From assembly GCF_009827495.1 (NCBI RefSeq), contig NZ_WTZA01000001.1, positions 1 through 64,000 of the forward strand: DNA of 64,000 bases. The letters are read 5' to 3'. A model generated the notes under the pieces. The model did not search any database. It was not told the origin of the DNA and was given only the letters and a program-made list of their open reading frames with translations. The translations under genes and the position numbers were made by a program. The DNA is from Tsuneonella aeria. Its GTDB lineage: Bacteria; Pseudomonadota; Alphaproteobacteria; Sphingomonadales; Sphingomonadaceae. Below, in pieces: positions 9,137-17,484 of this stretch; positions within the stretch are counted from its first letter, which is position 1, and every line of letters begins with the position of its first letter.

Positions 9137-10318
9137 ATGGCCGATCTGGACCAATTCCGCAGCGAAACGCGCGCCTGGCTGGAGGCGAACTGCCCGCCCG
9201 AGATGCGCAAGCCGGCGGAAGGCGAAGACGATGTCTACTGGGGCGGGCGCAATGCCACCTTCAAGAACGATGCGCAGCGCGCCTGGTTCGAGGCGTGCCG
9301 CGACAAGGGCTACACCGTCCCCGCTTGGCCCAGGGAATACGGCGGCGCGGGCCTGTCGCCTGCGGAAGCGAAAGTCCTGCGCGAGGAAATGGCCCGCATC
9401 GGCGCTCGCCCCCCACTCTCCAGCTTCGGCATCTGGATGCTCGGCCCGGCGCTGCTGCATTTTGGCACCGAGGGGCAGAAGAGGCATTTCCTCAACCAGA
9501 TCGCCCGCGGCGAAATCCGCTGGTGCCAGGGTTATTCGGAACCGGGCTCCGGCAGCGATCTCGTGTCGCTTCAGACATTCGGCGAAGACAAGGGCGATCA
9601 CTGGATCGTGAACGGCCAGAAGATCTGGACCAGCTATGCCGACAAGGCGGACTGGATCTTCTGCCTGGTCCGCACGGACAAGGCGAACAAGTACCAGGGC
9701 ATCACCTTCATGCTCTATGACATGGACACCGCCGGTGTCTCCACGAAGCCCATCAAGCTCATCAGCGGAAACAGCCCGTTCTGCGAAACCTTCTTCGACG
9801 ACGTGAAGGTGCCGAAGTCCTATGGCGAGGACATCCCCGCCTATGTCGGCGAGATCAATCGTGGGTGGGATGTCGCGAAGTACCTGCTGGGGCACGAGCG
9901 CGAGATGATCTCGGGCGCGGACAGTTCGGAACGCGGCGCCGGCATCGGCGCGACGCTGAGCCGGCAGGCAGGCGGGGTGGACCCGGTGCTGCGCGCGGAA
10001 CTTGCCATGTTCGATGTCGATGCGCTCGCCTTCAGCGCGATGGGCGAGAAGTTCCTCGACGAGGTCAAGGTGGGCAAGGCACACCCCGCGCAGCCCAACA
10101 TGATGAAATACGCCGGGACAGAGCTCAACAAGCGCCGCCACGAATTGATGATGGCGGCCGGTGGTTCGACCGCGCTCGAATGGGACAGCGCGGAAACCCG
10201 CGGCGGCGCCGCGCCGCGCAACTGGTTGCGGACGAAGGCCAACTCCATCGAAGGCGGCACCAGCGAAGTCATGCTGGGCGTGATCGCCAAGCGTATCCTG
10301 GAGCTGCCGGGGGCGTGA
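9137..10318 (+). CDS. acyl-CoA dehydrogenase, subunit with catalytic Glu
   Basis: A 393-residue acyl-CoA dehydrogenase that oxidises an acyl-CoA to the 2,3-enoyl-CoA with FAD. Typical segments are WCQGYSEPGSGSDLVSLQT (FAD/substrate loop), GQKIWTSYADKADWIFCLVRTD and the C-terminal RTKANSIEGGTSEVMLGVIAKRIL, which carries the usual catalytic Glu in IEGGTSE. The ATG at 9137 follows the ribosome site GAGAGGAGA. The next gene is a second, divergent acyl-CoA dehydrogenase without that Glu. Such adjacent pairs form alpha2-beta2 enzymes in actinobacterial sterol side-chain degradation, so this is inferred to be the catalytic half of a heteromer. It is probably the first gene of the plus-strand operon. 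Confidence 0.9.
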   Translation: MADLDQFRSETRAWLEANCPPEMRKPAEGEDDVYWGGRNATFKNDAQRAWFEACRDKGYTVPAWPREYGGAGLSPAEAKVLREEMARIGARPPLSSFGIWMLGPALLHFGTEGQKRHFLNQIARGEIRWCQGYSEPGSGSDLVSLQTFGEDKGDHWIVNGQKIWTSYADKADWIFCLVRTDKANKYQGITFMLYDMDTAGVSTKPIKLISGNSPFCETFFDDVKVPKSYGEDIPAYVGEINRGWDVAKYLLGHEREMISGADSSERGAGIGATLSRQAGGVDPVLRAELAMFDVDALAFSAMGEKFLDEVKVGKAHPAQPNMMKYAGTELNKRRHELMMAAGGSTALEWDSAETRGGAAPRNWLRTKANSIEGGTSEVMLGVIAKRILELPGA

Positions 10319-10371
10319 TCCCCATCCTTTCCCGGCGGAGCCGCAGGCGTGCGGACCGCGACGCCGGGACC

Positions 10372-10432
10372 GCCGGGCGCGAAGCCCGATCTGGATCAAC
10401 GAGATCCCAGCGTTCTCTGGGATGACGGGAAA
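10372..10432. repeat. intergenic palindromic repeat of the VIP-x-AGI type
   Basis: The minus strand of this stretch conceptually reads FPVIPENAGISLIQIGLR, the familiar false translation of a widespread proteobacterial intergenic repeat. The core is an inverted repeat ATCCCAG (10404-10410) / CTGGGAT (10417-10423) with a 6-base loop, flanked by a GC-rich arm from about 10372. It fills most of the gap between the two acyl-CoA dehydrogenase genes. It may attenuate or stabilise the transcript between them, or be a REP-like mobile remnant. Only one copy is evident in this window. Confidence 0.55.
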
Positions 10433-10439
10433 CGAAGAC

Positions 10440-11579
10440 ATGCCGCTCTATCACACCGACGACCAGGCGATGCTCGCCGAGACCGCCCAGCAGTTCATGG
10501 CCGAGGAAGGCGCGATCGCGAAGCAGCTGCGCCACTGGCGCGACCGCGATTGCAAGGATGGTTTCGGCCACGGCCTGTGGAAGCAGATGGCCGAAATGGG
10601 CTTCACCGGCCTGCTGGTGCCTGAAACCGACGGCGGCCTGGGCATGGGCCATGTCGAAGCCGGCATCGTGCTTGAGGAGATCGGCCGCAACCTCACCCCG
10701 TCGCCGTTCCTGACCAGCTCGGTGATGGCGGCGACCGCGCTTGCTGTCGCCAGTGACGAGGCGCGCGGGCGCTGGTTGCCCGGGCTCGTCGCGGGCGAGA
10801 GCGTGTTTGCCGTCGCGATCGACGAAGGACCCAAGCACCGGCCCGAAACGATCGCGACCCGGGCGGAGCGTTCCGGCAACGGCTTCAGGCTGTCGGGCAC
10901 GAAGGACTTCGTCGTCTATGGTGCCAGCGCCGACATGATCGTCGTCGCCGCGCGCACCTCCGGGGCAGACGACGATGCGGATGGGGTGACCCTCTTCGCC
11001 GTGCCGAAGGATGCCGCCGGTCTCGGCCACAATTCGGTGCGGCTGGTGGACAGTTCGATGGCCAGCCACCTGACGCTCGACGGGGTGGAGCTCGATGGCG
11101 ACGCCGTGATCGGCGAGGTCGACGGCGGACGCGACGTGCTGAACCGCGTGCTCGATGCCGGGCGCGTCGGCGCGGCGGCGGAGGGGGTCGGCGTCGCGCG
11201 CGGCGCGATGGACCTGACCGTCGACTACCTCAAGCAGCGCAAGCAGTTCGGCAGGCTCATCGGCGAATTCCAGGCGCTGCAGCACCGGGCCGCGCACCTC
11301 TATTCCGAAATCGAGATCGCCCGCGCGGCCACCACCAAGGCGCAGCAGCTGCTCGATGCCGATGCGCCGAGCGCGTCGCTGATGGCGTCCGTGGCCAAGG
11401 CCAAGGCCAGCCGCACCGCCGGCCTCGCCGTGCGCGAAGGCGTGCAGATGCACGGCGGCATCGGCATGACGGACGAATACGACATCGGCCTCTACATGAA
11501 GCGCGACCGCGCGCTCGCCGAATTCATGGGCGATGCCTTCTACCATGCCGATCGCGTTGCGCGGTTGAGCGGCTACTGA
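10440..11579 (+). CDS. acyl-CoA dehydrogenase, partner subunit lacking the catalytic Glu
   Basis: A 379-residue acyl-CoA dehydrogenase fold beginning MPLYHTDDQAMLAETAQQF. It keeps the domain order (N-terminal helices, middle beta domain, C-terminal helices with QFGRLIGEFQALQHRAAHLYSEIE and QMHGGIGMTDEYDIGLYMKRDRAL) but ends ...LAEFMGDAFYHADRVARL, with no Glu in the usual catalytic segment. It is inferred to be the non-catalytic or FAD-supporting subunit of a heteromer with the product of the preceding gene. The ATG at 10440 is chosen over 10422 because homologues start with MPL; neither has a strong ribosome site, and both lie at the end of the palindromic repeat. The SDR gene follows after 16 bases. 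Confidence 0.85.
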   Translation: MPLYHTDDQAMLAETAQQFMAEEGAIAKQLRHWRDRDCKDGFGHGLWKQMAEMGFTGLLVPETDGGLGMGHVEAGIVLEEIGRNLTPSPFLTSSVMAATALAVASDEARGRWLPGLVAGESVFAVAIDEGPKHRPETIATRAERSGNGFRLSGTKDFVVYGASADMIVVAARTSGADDDADGVTLFAVPKDAAGLGHNSVRLVDSSMASHLTLDGVELDGDAVIGEVDGGRDVLNRVLDAGRVGAAAEGVGVARGAMDLTVDYLKQRKQFGRLIGEFQALQHRAAHLYSEIEIARAATTKAQQLLDADAPSASLMASVAKAKASRTAGLAVREGVQMHGGIGMTDEYDIGLYMKRDRALAEFMGDAFYHADRVARLSGY

Positions 11580-11595
11580 CCCGGGAGAAACACGC

Positions 11596-12402
11596 ATGAC
11601 GCTGGAGGAAATGTTCGGTCTCAAGGGCCGTGTCGCGCTGGTCACCGGGGGCAGCCGGGGCATCGGCCGGATGATCGTGGAAGGCTTCCTGGGCGCGGGA
11701 ATCGAGCGCGTCTACATCACCGCGCGCAAGGGCGGCGAACTGTCCGATGCCGCCGCGCAGCTGGGGGATAAGGTCGTGCCGATCCAGGGCGATATCTCCA
11801 CCATGGCGGGGATCGAGGAACTGGCCGGCGAAATCGCCGCGCGCGAGGGCAAGCTGGACATCCTGGTGAACAATGCAGGCGCCGCATGGGGCGCGGAATT
11901 CGCGGAGTTTCCGGAAGACGGTTGGAACAAGGTCATGGACCTCAACGTCAAGACGCCGTTCTTCCTCACGCAGAAGCTCCACGGCCTGCTCAAGGCCGCG
12001 GCCAGTGCGGACCGTCCCGCCAAGGTGATCAACATCACATCGGTGGACGGGCAGCGGATCAACCCCTGGGAAACCTACAGCTACCAGGCCAGCAAGGCCG
12101 CGCTGATCCACCTGACCCGCCGCATGGCCGCGCGCCTGGTTAAGGATCACATCTACATGACCAGCCTTGCGCCGGGCGCGTTCCCGTCGAACATGAACAA
12201 GGTGGCGCGCGACCAGGCCGAGCGGAGCGCACAGGGCATTCCCAGCAAGCGCGTTGGCGACAAGTGGGACATGGGCGGTTCGGCCGTCTATCTCGCCAGC
12301 CGCGCCGGGGACTATACCGTCGGCGAGACGCTGACCGTAGACGGCGGCATCGTCAACGCGCACCTGCCGACACACTTCGCCGATCCGGCCGGCGGCCTGT
12401 AA
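11596..12402 (+). CDS. short-chain dehydrogenase/reductase
   Basis: A 268-residue SDR. The NAD(P) site is TGGSRGIG (about residues 17-24), the structural motif is NNAGAAWG, and the active site has Ser in NITSVDG and Tyr/Lys in SYQASK. The C-terminal part (GSAVYLASRAGDYTVGETLTVDGG) is typical of the FabG-like classical SDRs. It oxidises or reduces a secondary alcohol or ketone; the position after paired acyl-CoA dehydrogenases suggests a hydroxyacyl-CoA or ring hydroxyl step, which is inference. A GGGAG ribosome site precedes the ATG. It ends the first plus-strand operon, with 248 bases to the TonB receptor gene. Confidence 0.9.
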   Translation: MTLEEMFGLKGRVALVTGGSRGIGRMIVEGFLGAGIERVYITARKGGELSDAAAQLGDKVVPIQGDISTMAGIEELAGEIAAREGKLDILVNNAGAAWGAEFAEFPEDGWNKVMDLNVKTPFFLTQKLHGLLKAAASADRPAKVINITSVDGQRINPWETYSYQASKAALIHLTRRMAARLVKDHIYMTSLAPGAFPSNMNKVARDQAERSAQGIPSKRVGDKWDMGGSAVYLASRAGDYTVGETLTVDGGIVNAHLPTHFADPAGGL

Positions 12403-12552
12403 CCCCGCCAGGGACCCCGTCGCGGACGCTGCGCCGGCGGGTCATGGCGCGCGCGTAATGTTGCGTGCCTCACCGGCGGCCGCTCGCTTCGTCGCCACGC
12501 GGCGCAATCCCTTCGTCCGTCACTAAAATCGAACAATTCGCCACCGACATGG

Positions 12553-12572
12553 ACAGTGTAGCCACGCACTGT
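12553..12572. promoter_or_regulatory. inverted repeat upstream of the TonB receptor gene
   Basis: ACAGTG (12553-12558) and CACTGT (12567-12572) form a 6-base inverted repeat with an 8-base spacer, about 80 bases before the receptor start, in the 248-base gap between the SDR and the receptor. This is a suitable place for an operator controlling substrate-induced receptor expression. Clear -35/-10 boxes could not be assigned with confidence. Nothing else recognisable is seen in the gap, apart from the GGGAGGGAA ribosome site at 12638-12646. Confidence 0.3.
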
Positions 12573-12650
12573 TGCTTATCGGCATCGTCAGCGACGGTAT
12601 CGTGCAGCCCGAAACCTCGCTCGACGAGGGAGATACCGGGAGGGAAATGC

Positions 12651-14972
12651 ATGACCGTTCACCTGAGGACGATACTTGTCGGCAGCGCTTCATTGCTGGC
12701 GCTTATTCCTGCTGCCGCATTCGGGCAGGACACCGCCCCGACAACCGCCGCCGCGGACGAGTACCCGTCGGACGGCGCCATCGTGGTGACGGCGCAGCGG
12801 CGCGAGGAGCGGCTGGTGGACGTGCCGATCTCCGTCTCCGCGGTGAGCGAGGCGACGCTTGAGCGCGCGCAGGTGCGCACGGTCGCCGACATCAACGTCG
12901 TGGTCCCCAACATCCAGATCAACGAAACCGTCGGGAACACCTATGGCCCGCTGATCACCATCCGCGGCCTTTCGCCGTCGGCGGATACGAGCCTTGCGCG
13001 GGACCAGCCGGTTGGCCTCTACCTGGATGGCGTTCCCATCGGGAAATCCACCGGCGCCGCGTTCGACACGGTCGACCTGGAGCGGGTCGAAGTGCTGCGG
13101 GGCCCGCAAGGGACGCTGTACGGCAAGAACACGATCGGCGGCGCGGTCAATCTGATCACGCGCAAACCCAGCGGCGAATTCGGAGGGCAGGTGCTGGTCG
13201 GATACGGCAGCTACGATCAGTTCGTCGGCAAGGCCGTGGTGGACCTGCCCGAAATAGCCGGGTTCAGCCTCAAGCTGAGCGGGGTCACCAAACAGAACGG
13301 CGGATATTTCCGCAATTCGGCGACCGGCAGGAATTTCGGGGAGCAGGACTTGTGGGCGGGCCGCGTCGACCTGAAGTGGCAGGCCGCGCCCAGCTTCTCC
13401 GCGCTGTACAGTTACGATATCACCGACAGCGTTGGCACGCCCAGCCAGCTTGCGCTGCTCGCGGTGACGGGATCGGGCGCGACGGCGTTCCTCAACCCGA
13501 TGCTGGCCCCCTATGTCATTTCCGGCCGCACGCGCACCACGGGATCGCAAGCCGCGCTGCGCAGCGATTTCCGGACGACGGGCCACGCACTGACCCTGGA
13601 ATGGGAGCCGGGGCTGGGCGACCTCGTGCTCAAGTCCATCACCGCACGGCGCACCGCGCGGACCCGTTCCATGAGCGATTTCGACGGATCGCCGCTCGAT
13701 ATCCTGCGCTTCACGCTGGATAACGATTACGAACAGTTCACGCAGGAACTGCAGGCGATCGGATCGGCCGGGGATTTCCGTTACACCGTCGGCGGGTTCT
13801 TCCTCGACGACAAGTACGATGTGTGGAACCCGCGCTGGAACTTCCAGTTCGGCAACAATGCCGTGTTCGACGTGTCCCAGCGTGGCGGCGAGTCGCGTTC
13901 ATGGGCGGGCTACGGCCAGATCGCTTGGACGCCGGCATCGCTCCAGGATCGCCTGACCGTATCCGTCGGCGCGCGCTACAGCCACGAACGCAAATCCGCG
14001 TACGAGCTGCTGCTGGCGAACACCAACTATCGCCTCAATCCGTCGAGCCCGACTTCCGGTGTCTTCCAGCGCGATGCGACGGGCGCACCGATCACCCGGA
14101 GCGGCGGCCCCGCGGCAGGTGCGAGGCCGGGTGCCGGCGGCATCGGCTATACCGACCTCATACCCCTTACCAACAGCGGCGTGTGGAAGCGTTTCACGCC
14201 CGAATTCAACATCTTGTACAAGATTCAGCCGGACTTTTCGGTTTACGCGCGCTATGCCACGGGCTTCAAGAGTGGCGGCATCAACGACACTGCGGCCACG
14301 AATTCGGCATTCCTGACGCCTTACGATCCTGAAAAGCTCACCTCGTTCGAAGTGGGCATGAAATATGCGGGCTTCAACAACAGGGTGTCCCTGAACGGCG
14401 CCGTGTTCCATTCGATCTACAAGGATTTCCAGGCCGGGGTCTTCGTGCCGGCACTGGTGACGACGAACATCATCAACGCGGGCGAGGCGAAGTTCACAGG
14501 CGTCGAAGTGGACGGATCGGTCCGCCCCACCGACGCGCTGACGATCAACTTCGGCGGCGGCTATATCGACGCCCACTATACCGACTTCGTCCTGCCCGAC
14601 GGCACCGACGTGACCGACACCTATGTTCTTTCCCGCGTACCGGAATGGAACTGGCAGCTGGGTGCGGTGCACCGGGCAGACATCGGGTTCGCCACATTGG
14701 AGACGAGCGCGAACTATAGCTGGCGGTCGTCCCAATACACCAACATCGTGGCCGATCCGCTTGCCCAATTGCCTTCGTATGGCCTTCTCAGCGCGCGCCT
14801 GGCGCTGACCGATATCGCGCTTGGCAACGGGTCGAACCTCGAACTGGCGTTGTGGGGCAAGAACCTGACCGACAAGGAATATATGGTGAGCGCGATCAAC
14901 CTGGCGGTGCTGACGGTCGGCCAGTACGGCGACCCGCGCACCTTCGGGGCGGAAGCGCGGATCAAGTTCTGA
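12651..14972 (+). CDS. TonB-dependent outer-membrane receptor
   Basis: A 773-residue receptor for energised uptake across the outer membrane. It has a signal peptide (residues 1-25, ending AAAFGQ), a TonB-box-like segment DGAIVVTAQRREERLVDVPIS (about 44-64), a plug domain with the typical RGLSPSADTS, VDGVPIGKS-like and LRGPQGTLYGKNTIGGAVNLITRKPSG segments, then a 22-strand barrel ending in ...GAEARIKF with a terminal Phe. The Sphingomonadales expansion of this family imports many organic substrates besides iron chelates. Its position inside the catabolic island suggests it takes up the island's growth substrate. The ATG at 12651 with GGGAGGGAA gives a proper signal peptide. A strong hairpin follows the stop. 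Confidence 0.93.
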   Translation: MTVHLRTILVGSASLLALIPAAAFGQDTAPTTAAADEYPSDGAIVVTAQRREERLVDVPISVSAVSEATLERAQVRTVADINVVVPNIQINETVGNTYGPLITIRGLSPSADTSLARDQPVGLYLDGVPIGKSTGAAFDTVDLERVEVLRGPQGTLYGKNTIGGAVNLITRKPSGEFGGQVLVGYGSYDQFVGKAVVDLPEIAGFSLKLSGVTKQNGGYFRNSATGRNFGEQDLWAGRVDLKWQAAPSFSALYSYDITDSVGTPSQLALLAVTGSGATAFLNPMLAPYVISGRTRTTGSQAALRSDFRTTGHALTLEWEPGLGDLVLKSITARRTARTRSMSDFDGSPLDILRFTLDNDYEQFTQELQAIGSAGDFRYTVGGFFLDDKYDVWNPRWNFQFGNNAVFDVSQRGGESRSWAGYGQIAWTPASLQDRLTVSVGARYSHERKSAYELLLANTNYRLNPSSPTSGVFQRDATGAPITRSGGPAAGARPGAGGIGYTDLIPLTNSGVWKRFTPEFNILYKIQPDFSVYARYATGFKSGGINDTAATNSAFLTPYDPEKLTSFEVGMKYAGFNNRVSLNGAVFHSIYKDFQAGVFVPALVTTNIINAGEAKFTGVEVDGSVRPTDALTINFGGGYIDAHYTDFVLPDGTDVTDTYVLSRVPEWNWQLGAVHRADIGFATLETSANYSWRSSQYTNIVADPLAQLPSYGLLSARLALTDIALGNGSNLELALWGKNLTDKEYMVSAINLAVLTVGQYGDPRTFGAEARIKF

Positions 14973-14978
14973 TCTGTT

Positions 14979-15013
14979 CCCGGGCCCGGCCGATCGATCC
15001 GGCCGGGCCCGGG
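14979..15013 (+). terminator. strong GC-rich hairpin terminator after the TonB receptor
   Basis: A perfect 14-base-pair stem, arms 14979-14992 and 15000-15013, with a 7-base loop (atcgatc), begins 7 bases after the receptor stop codon. There is no T-run after it, as is usual for GC-rich alphaproteobacterial terminators. It should separate the receptor transcript from the amidohydrolase gene; the symmetrical stem could also protect the mRNA 3' end. The rest of the gap to 15150 shows no other clear element except the ribosome site before the amidohydrolase. Confidence 0.7.
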
Positions 15014-15150
15014 GCTGCCGCGCCATTGTCTTTGGCAAGCGATAATGCGTTTGCGCGCGGGCGCTTTTTCGCCCGTATCGAACACGGGTAATCCACGATC
15101 GTCAGCACCAGCCGGCACGCGCCGCATGTGCGAACCCTGGAGACATGCAG

Positions 15151-16344
15151 ATGGACCGCTACCTTGTCATTTCGTCGGACGGCCACGCCGGCCTGCCGCC
15201 CGAGCGGTACCGCGACTATCTCGAGGCGCGCCACCACGCGCTGTTCGACGAGACGGTGCAGAAGGAGATCAAGGCGCGCGAGGAACACGAGAAGCGCTTC
15301 CTGATCGACGACTTCAACACCAAGTGGCGCGCCAGGGTCGGCGACGGCCTGGAAGGCGCGTGGGACGGCACGATCCGCAACCGCGTGATGGACGGTGACG
15401 GGGTGGCGGCCGAAGTCCTGTTTCCCGACGGGATTACCGAACGCAACGCGCCGCCCTTCGGCGCCGACATCGGACTGCGCCCCAATGCCGAGCGCGCCGA
15501 GCTCCAGTGGGCGGGCGCACGGGCACACAACCGGTGGCTTGCCGAATTCTGCCGCGACGATCCGCACCGCCGCATCGGCCTGGCCGTGATCCCGGCGCTG
15601 TACGATCTCGACGAGACGATGAAGGAAATCCGCTGGGCGGCGGACAACGGGCTGAAAGGCGTCTTCTTTCCCGCGCTTACCGACGGTTATGACATGTATA
15701 ACCACACCAAGTATCACAAGGTGTGGGCCATGCTGCAGGAAGCGAACCTGCCGCTGCATTTCCATTCGGGCGCGGCGCCCGCCTACGACACGACGCAGCC
15801 GGGCTGGATCGGCACCTATTTGTGCGAATTCGCCTTCTGGATGACACGGCCGCTGTGGGGCCTGACGTTCGGCGGCGTGTTCGAGGAATTTCCGAGGCTC
15901 AAGGTGTGCTTCACCGAAGCGGGTGGGGAATTCTGGTTCCCGTGGATCAAGCAGCTGATGGATATCCGCGCTTCGGCCAAGCACACCAGCGGCAAGCTGG
16001 GCGACTATTATGCCAACATGAGCATGAAGCCGAGCGAGTACTTCGCGCGCAACGTGTGGATCGGCTGTTCGGCCCTGCCGGACGAGGAAACCACGCAGTC
16101 CTATTACGATATCGGCATCGACCGCATCCTCTGGGGCACGGACTATCCGCATCCCGAGGGGACCTGGCCGAACACTGCCGAAAAGATGTTCGACAGCCTC
16201 GGCGGCCTGCCGGAAGACGATATCCAGCGGATGCTCGGCACCAACGCGCTCGAGGTTTACGACCTGGACGAGAAAGCCCTGTGGGACATCGCTGCCCGCA
16301 TCGGACCCAAGCGTGAAAGCCTTGTGAAACAGGCGGCGGAGTAA
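15151..16344 (+). CDS. amidohydrolase-2 family (ACMSD-like) metal-dependent hydrolase or decarboxylase
   Basis: A 397-residue TIM-barrel protein of the amidohydrolase_2 family, which includes aromatic-acid decarboxylases (ACMSD, gamma-resorcylate decarboxylase) and lactone hydrolases. Metal or active-site features are the N-terminal ISSDGHAGLP segment, LPLHFHSGA (about 210), FTEAGGEFWF and WGTDYPHPEG near the C-terminus with the conserved Asp. Subgroup members are common in sphingomonad and mycobacterial catabolic clusters but few are characterised. The ATG at 15151 lies 8 bases after GGAG; an ATG at 15145 lies only 2 bases after it and is less likely. It stands alone between the receptor terminator and the LysR gene. 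C-C hydrolysis or decarboxylation of a catabolic intermediate is possible. Confidence 0.85.
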   Translation: MDRYLVISSDGHAGLPPERYRDYLEARHHALFDETVQKEIKAREEHEKRFLIDDFNTKWRARVGDGLEGAWDGTIRNRVMDGDGVAAEVLFPDGITERNAPPFGADIGLRPNAERAELQWAGARAHNRWLAEFCRDDPHRRIGLAVIPALYDLDETMKEIRWAADNGLKGVFFPALTDGYDMYNHTKYHKVWAMLQEANLPLHFHSGAAPAYDTTQPGWIGTYLCEFAFWMTRPLWGLTFGGVFEEFPRLKVCFTEAGGEFWFPWIKQLMDIRASAKHTSGKLGDYYANMSMKPSEYFARNVWIGCSALPDEETTQSYYDIGIDRILWGTDYPHPEGTWPNTAEKMFDSLGGLPEDDIQRMLGTNALEVYDLDEKALWDIAARIGPKRESLVKQAAE

Positions 16345-16436
16345 CCCGGCCGCCCCTGCCGGCGACGGATCGGTGCGGAAGGGTGCGGATTGTCTTACCG
16401 GGCTGCGGTGACTATCCCGGCCGCTCGGGAGGACGA

Positions 16437-17342
16437 ATGCCCAGCTGGCGGGGAATAGAAGAGTTTCTGGCTGTCGTGCGGCACGGCAGCTTCACTGCAG
16501 CGGGCGAGAAGCTCGGTGTGTCGAAGTCGTTCGTCAGCAAGACCGTCCAGGAACTGGAGCACAGGCTCGGTGTGCAGCTTCTCGTGCGCACGACACGCCG
16601 GCTTTCGCTGACCGGCGCGGGAAAGTGCTTTCATGCCCAGTGCTCCGAAATCCAGGAGCAGCTGGCCCAGCTCGAACGCAGCATCGGGCGATACAGTTCG
16701 GAACCGATCGGGCGGCTCAAGGTGGGCCTCAGCGACATTTTCGGGTCCGACTTCATGTCGATGATGCTCGCCGAGTTCAGCCGCGAGAATCCGGCCGTGG
16801 TGATCGAGGTCGTCGCATATCTCGACGAAGGGGAAATCGCGCAGGAGCGATACGACGTCGTGATCCGTTACGGCGAGCTTCCGAGTTCCAGCCTGCGGGC
16901 GCGGTTGTTCGGCTATCTGTCGCACGGCCTGTGCGCCTCGCCCGATTACGTCGCGCGCAAGGGATGGCCCGCCGGGCCGGACGATTTGCGCGAACACGAC
17001 TGCCTGACCGACTTGTCCGGTATCATCCGCTTCAACGGCGGCGCGGAGGTCAAGGTCTCTCCCCGCTGGCGCAGCAACAGCGGAACTTCGCTGCGCGGGG
17101 CCGTGCGCCAGGGCCTCGGCATCGCCAGCCTCCCGCTCACCGTCGTCCGGCACGGGTTGGCCGACGGCTCTGTCATCGCGCTCGAGGAGGAATGGTCGTT
17201 CTACGACCGGGAGTGCTGGGTGGTCTATTCACCCGGGATCATGGCGGCCTCGACCCGGGCGTTCATCGATTTCCTCGTACGCTATGTGAACCGCGAGAAA
17301 GTCCGGCCTGCGCGCGCGAAGGTTCTCGCCAGCCGCTACTGA
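16437..17342 (+). CDS. LysR-type transcriptional regulator
   Basis: A 301-residue LysR regulator. The N-terminal winged helix (IEEFLAVVRHGSFTAAGEKLGVSKSFVSKTVQELEHRLGVQLLVRTTRRLSLTGAG) is followed by a linker helix and a periplasmic-binding-like effector domain from about residue 90. The ATG at 16437 has GGGAGGAC before it; the upstream open frame has no family similarity. It lies in front of the Rieske oxygenase gene, with 142 bases between, and is the only regulator gene in the catabolic island, so it probably controls the downstream oxygenase operon and perhaps the receptor in response to a pathway intermediate. Its effector is unknown. Confidence 0.9.
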   Translation: MPSWRGIEEFLAVVRHGSFTAAGEKLGVSKSFVSKTVQELEHRLGVQLLVRTTRRLSLTGAGKCFHAQCSEIQEQLAQLERSIGRYSSEPIGRLKVGLSDIFGSDFMSMMLAEFSRENPAVVIEVVAYLDEGEIAQERYDVVIRYGELPSSSLRARLFGYLSHGLCASPDYVARKGWPAGPDDLREHDCLTDLSGIIRFNGGAEVKVSPRWRSNSGTSLRGAVRQGLGIASLPLTVVRHGLADGSVIALEEEWSFYDRECWVVYSPGIMAASTRAFIDFLVRYVNREKVRPARAKVLASRY

Positions 17343-17484
17343 GCGGTCGATTGTTCGCCACCGTGCACGAACTATGCGCGGGAGAGGCCTTTCCGCGCCC
17401 GACCGAGCGTCTATCGTGCGTGCTGCGACACGTGCGGAATGGAATTCGCGCATTGTCGTCGCAATGGAGAGAGGAACCCGACCC

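Noticed and set aside
9032..10441. Minus-strand open frame including the VIP-x-AGI peptide
   Set aside because: The peptide is the false translation of a palindromic intergenic repeat; the rest is the complement of an acyl-CoA dehydrogenase gene.
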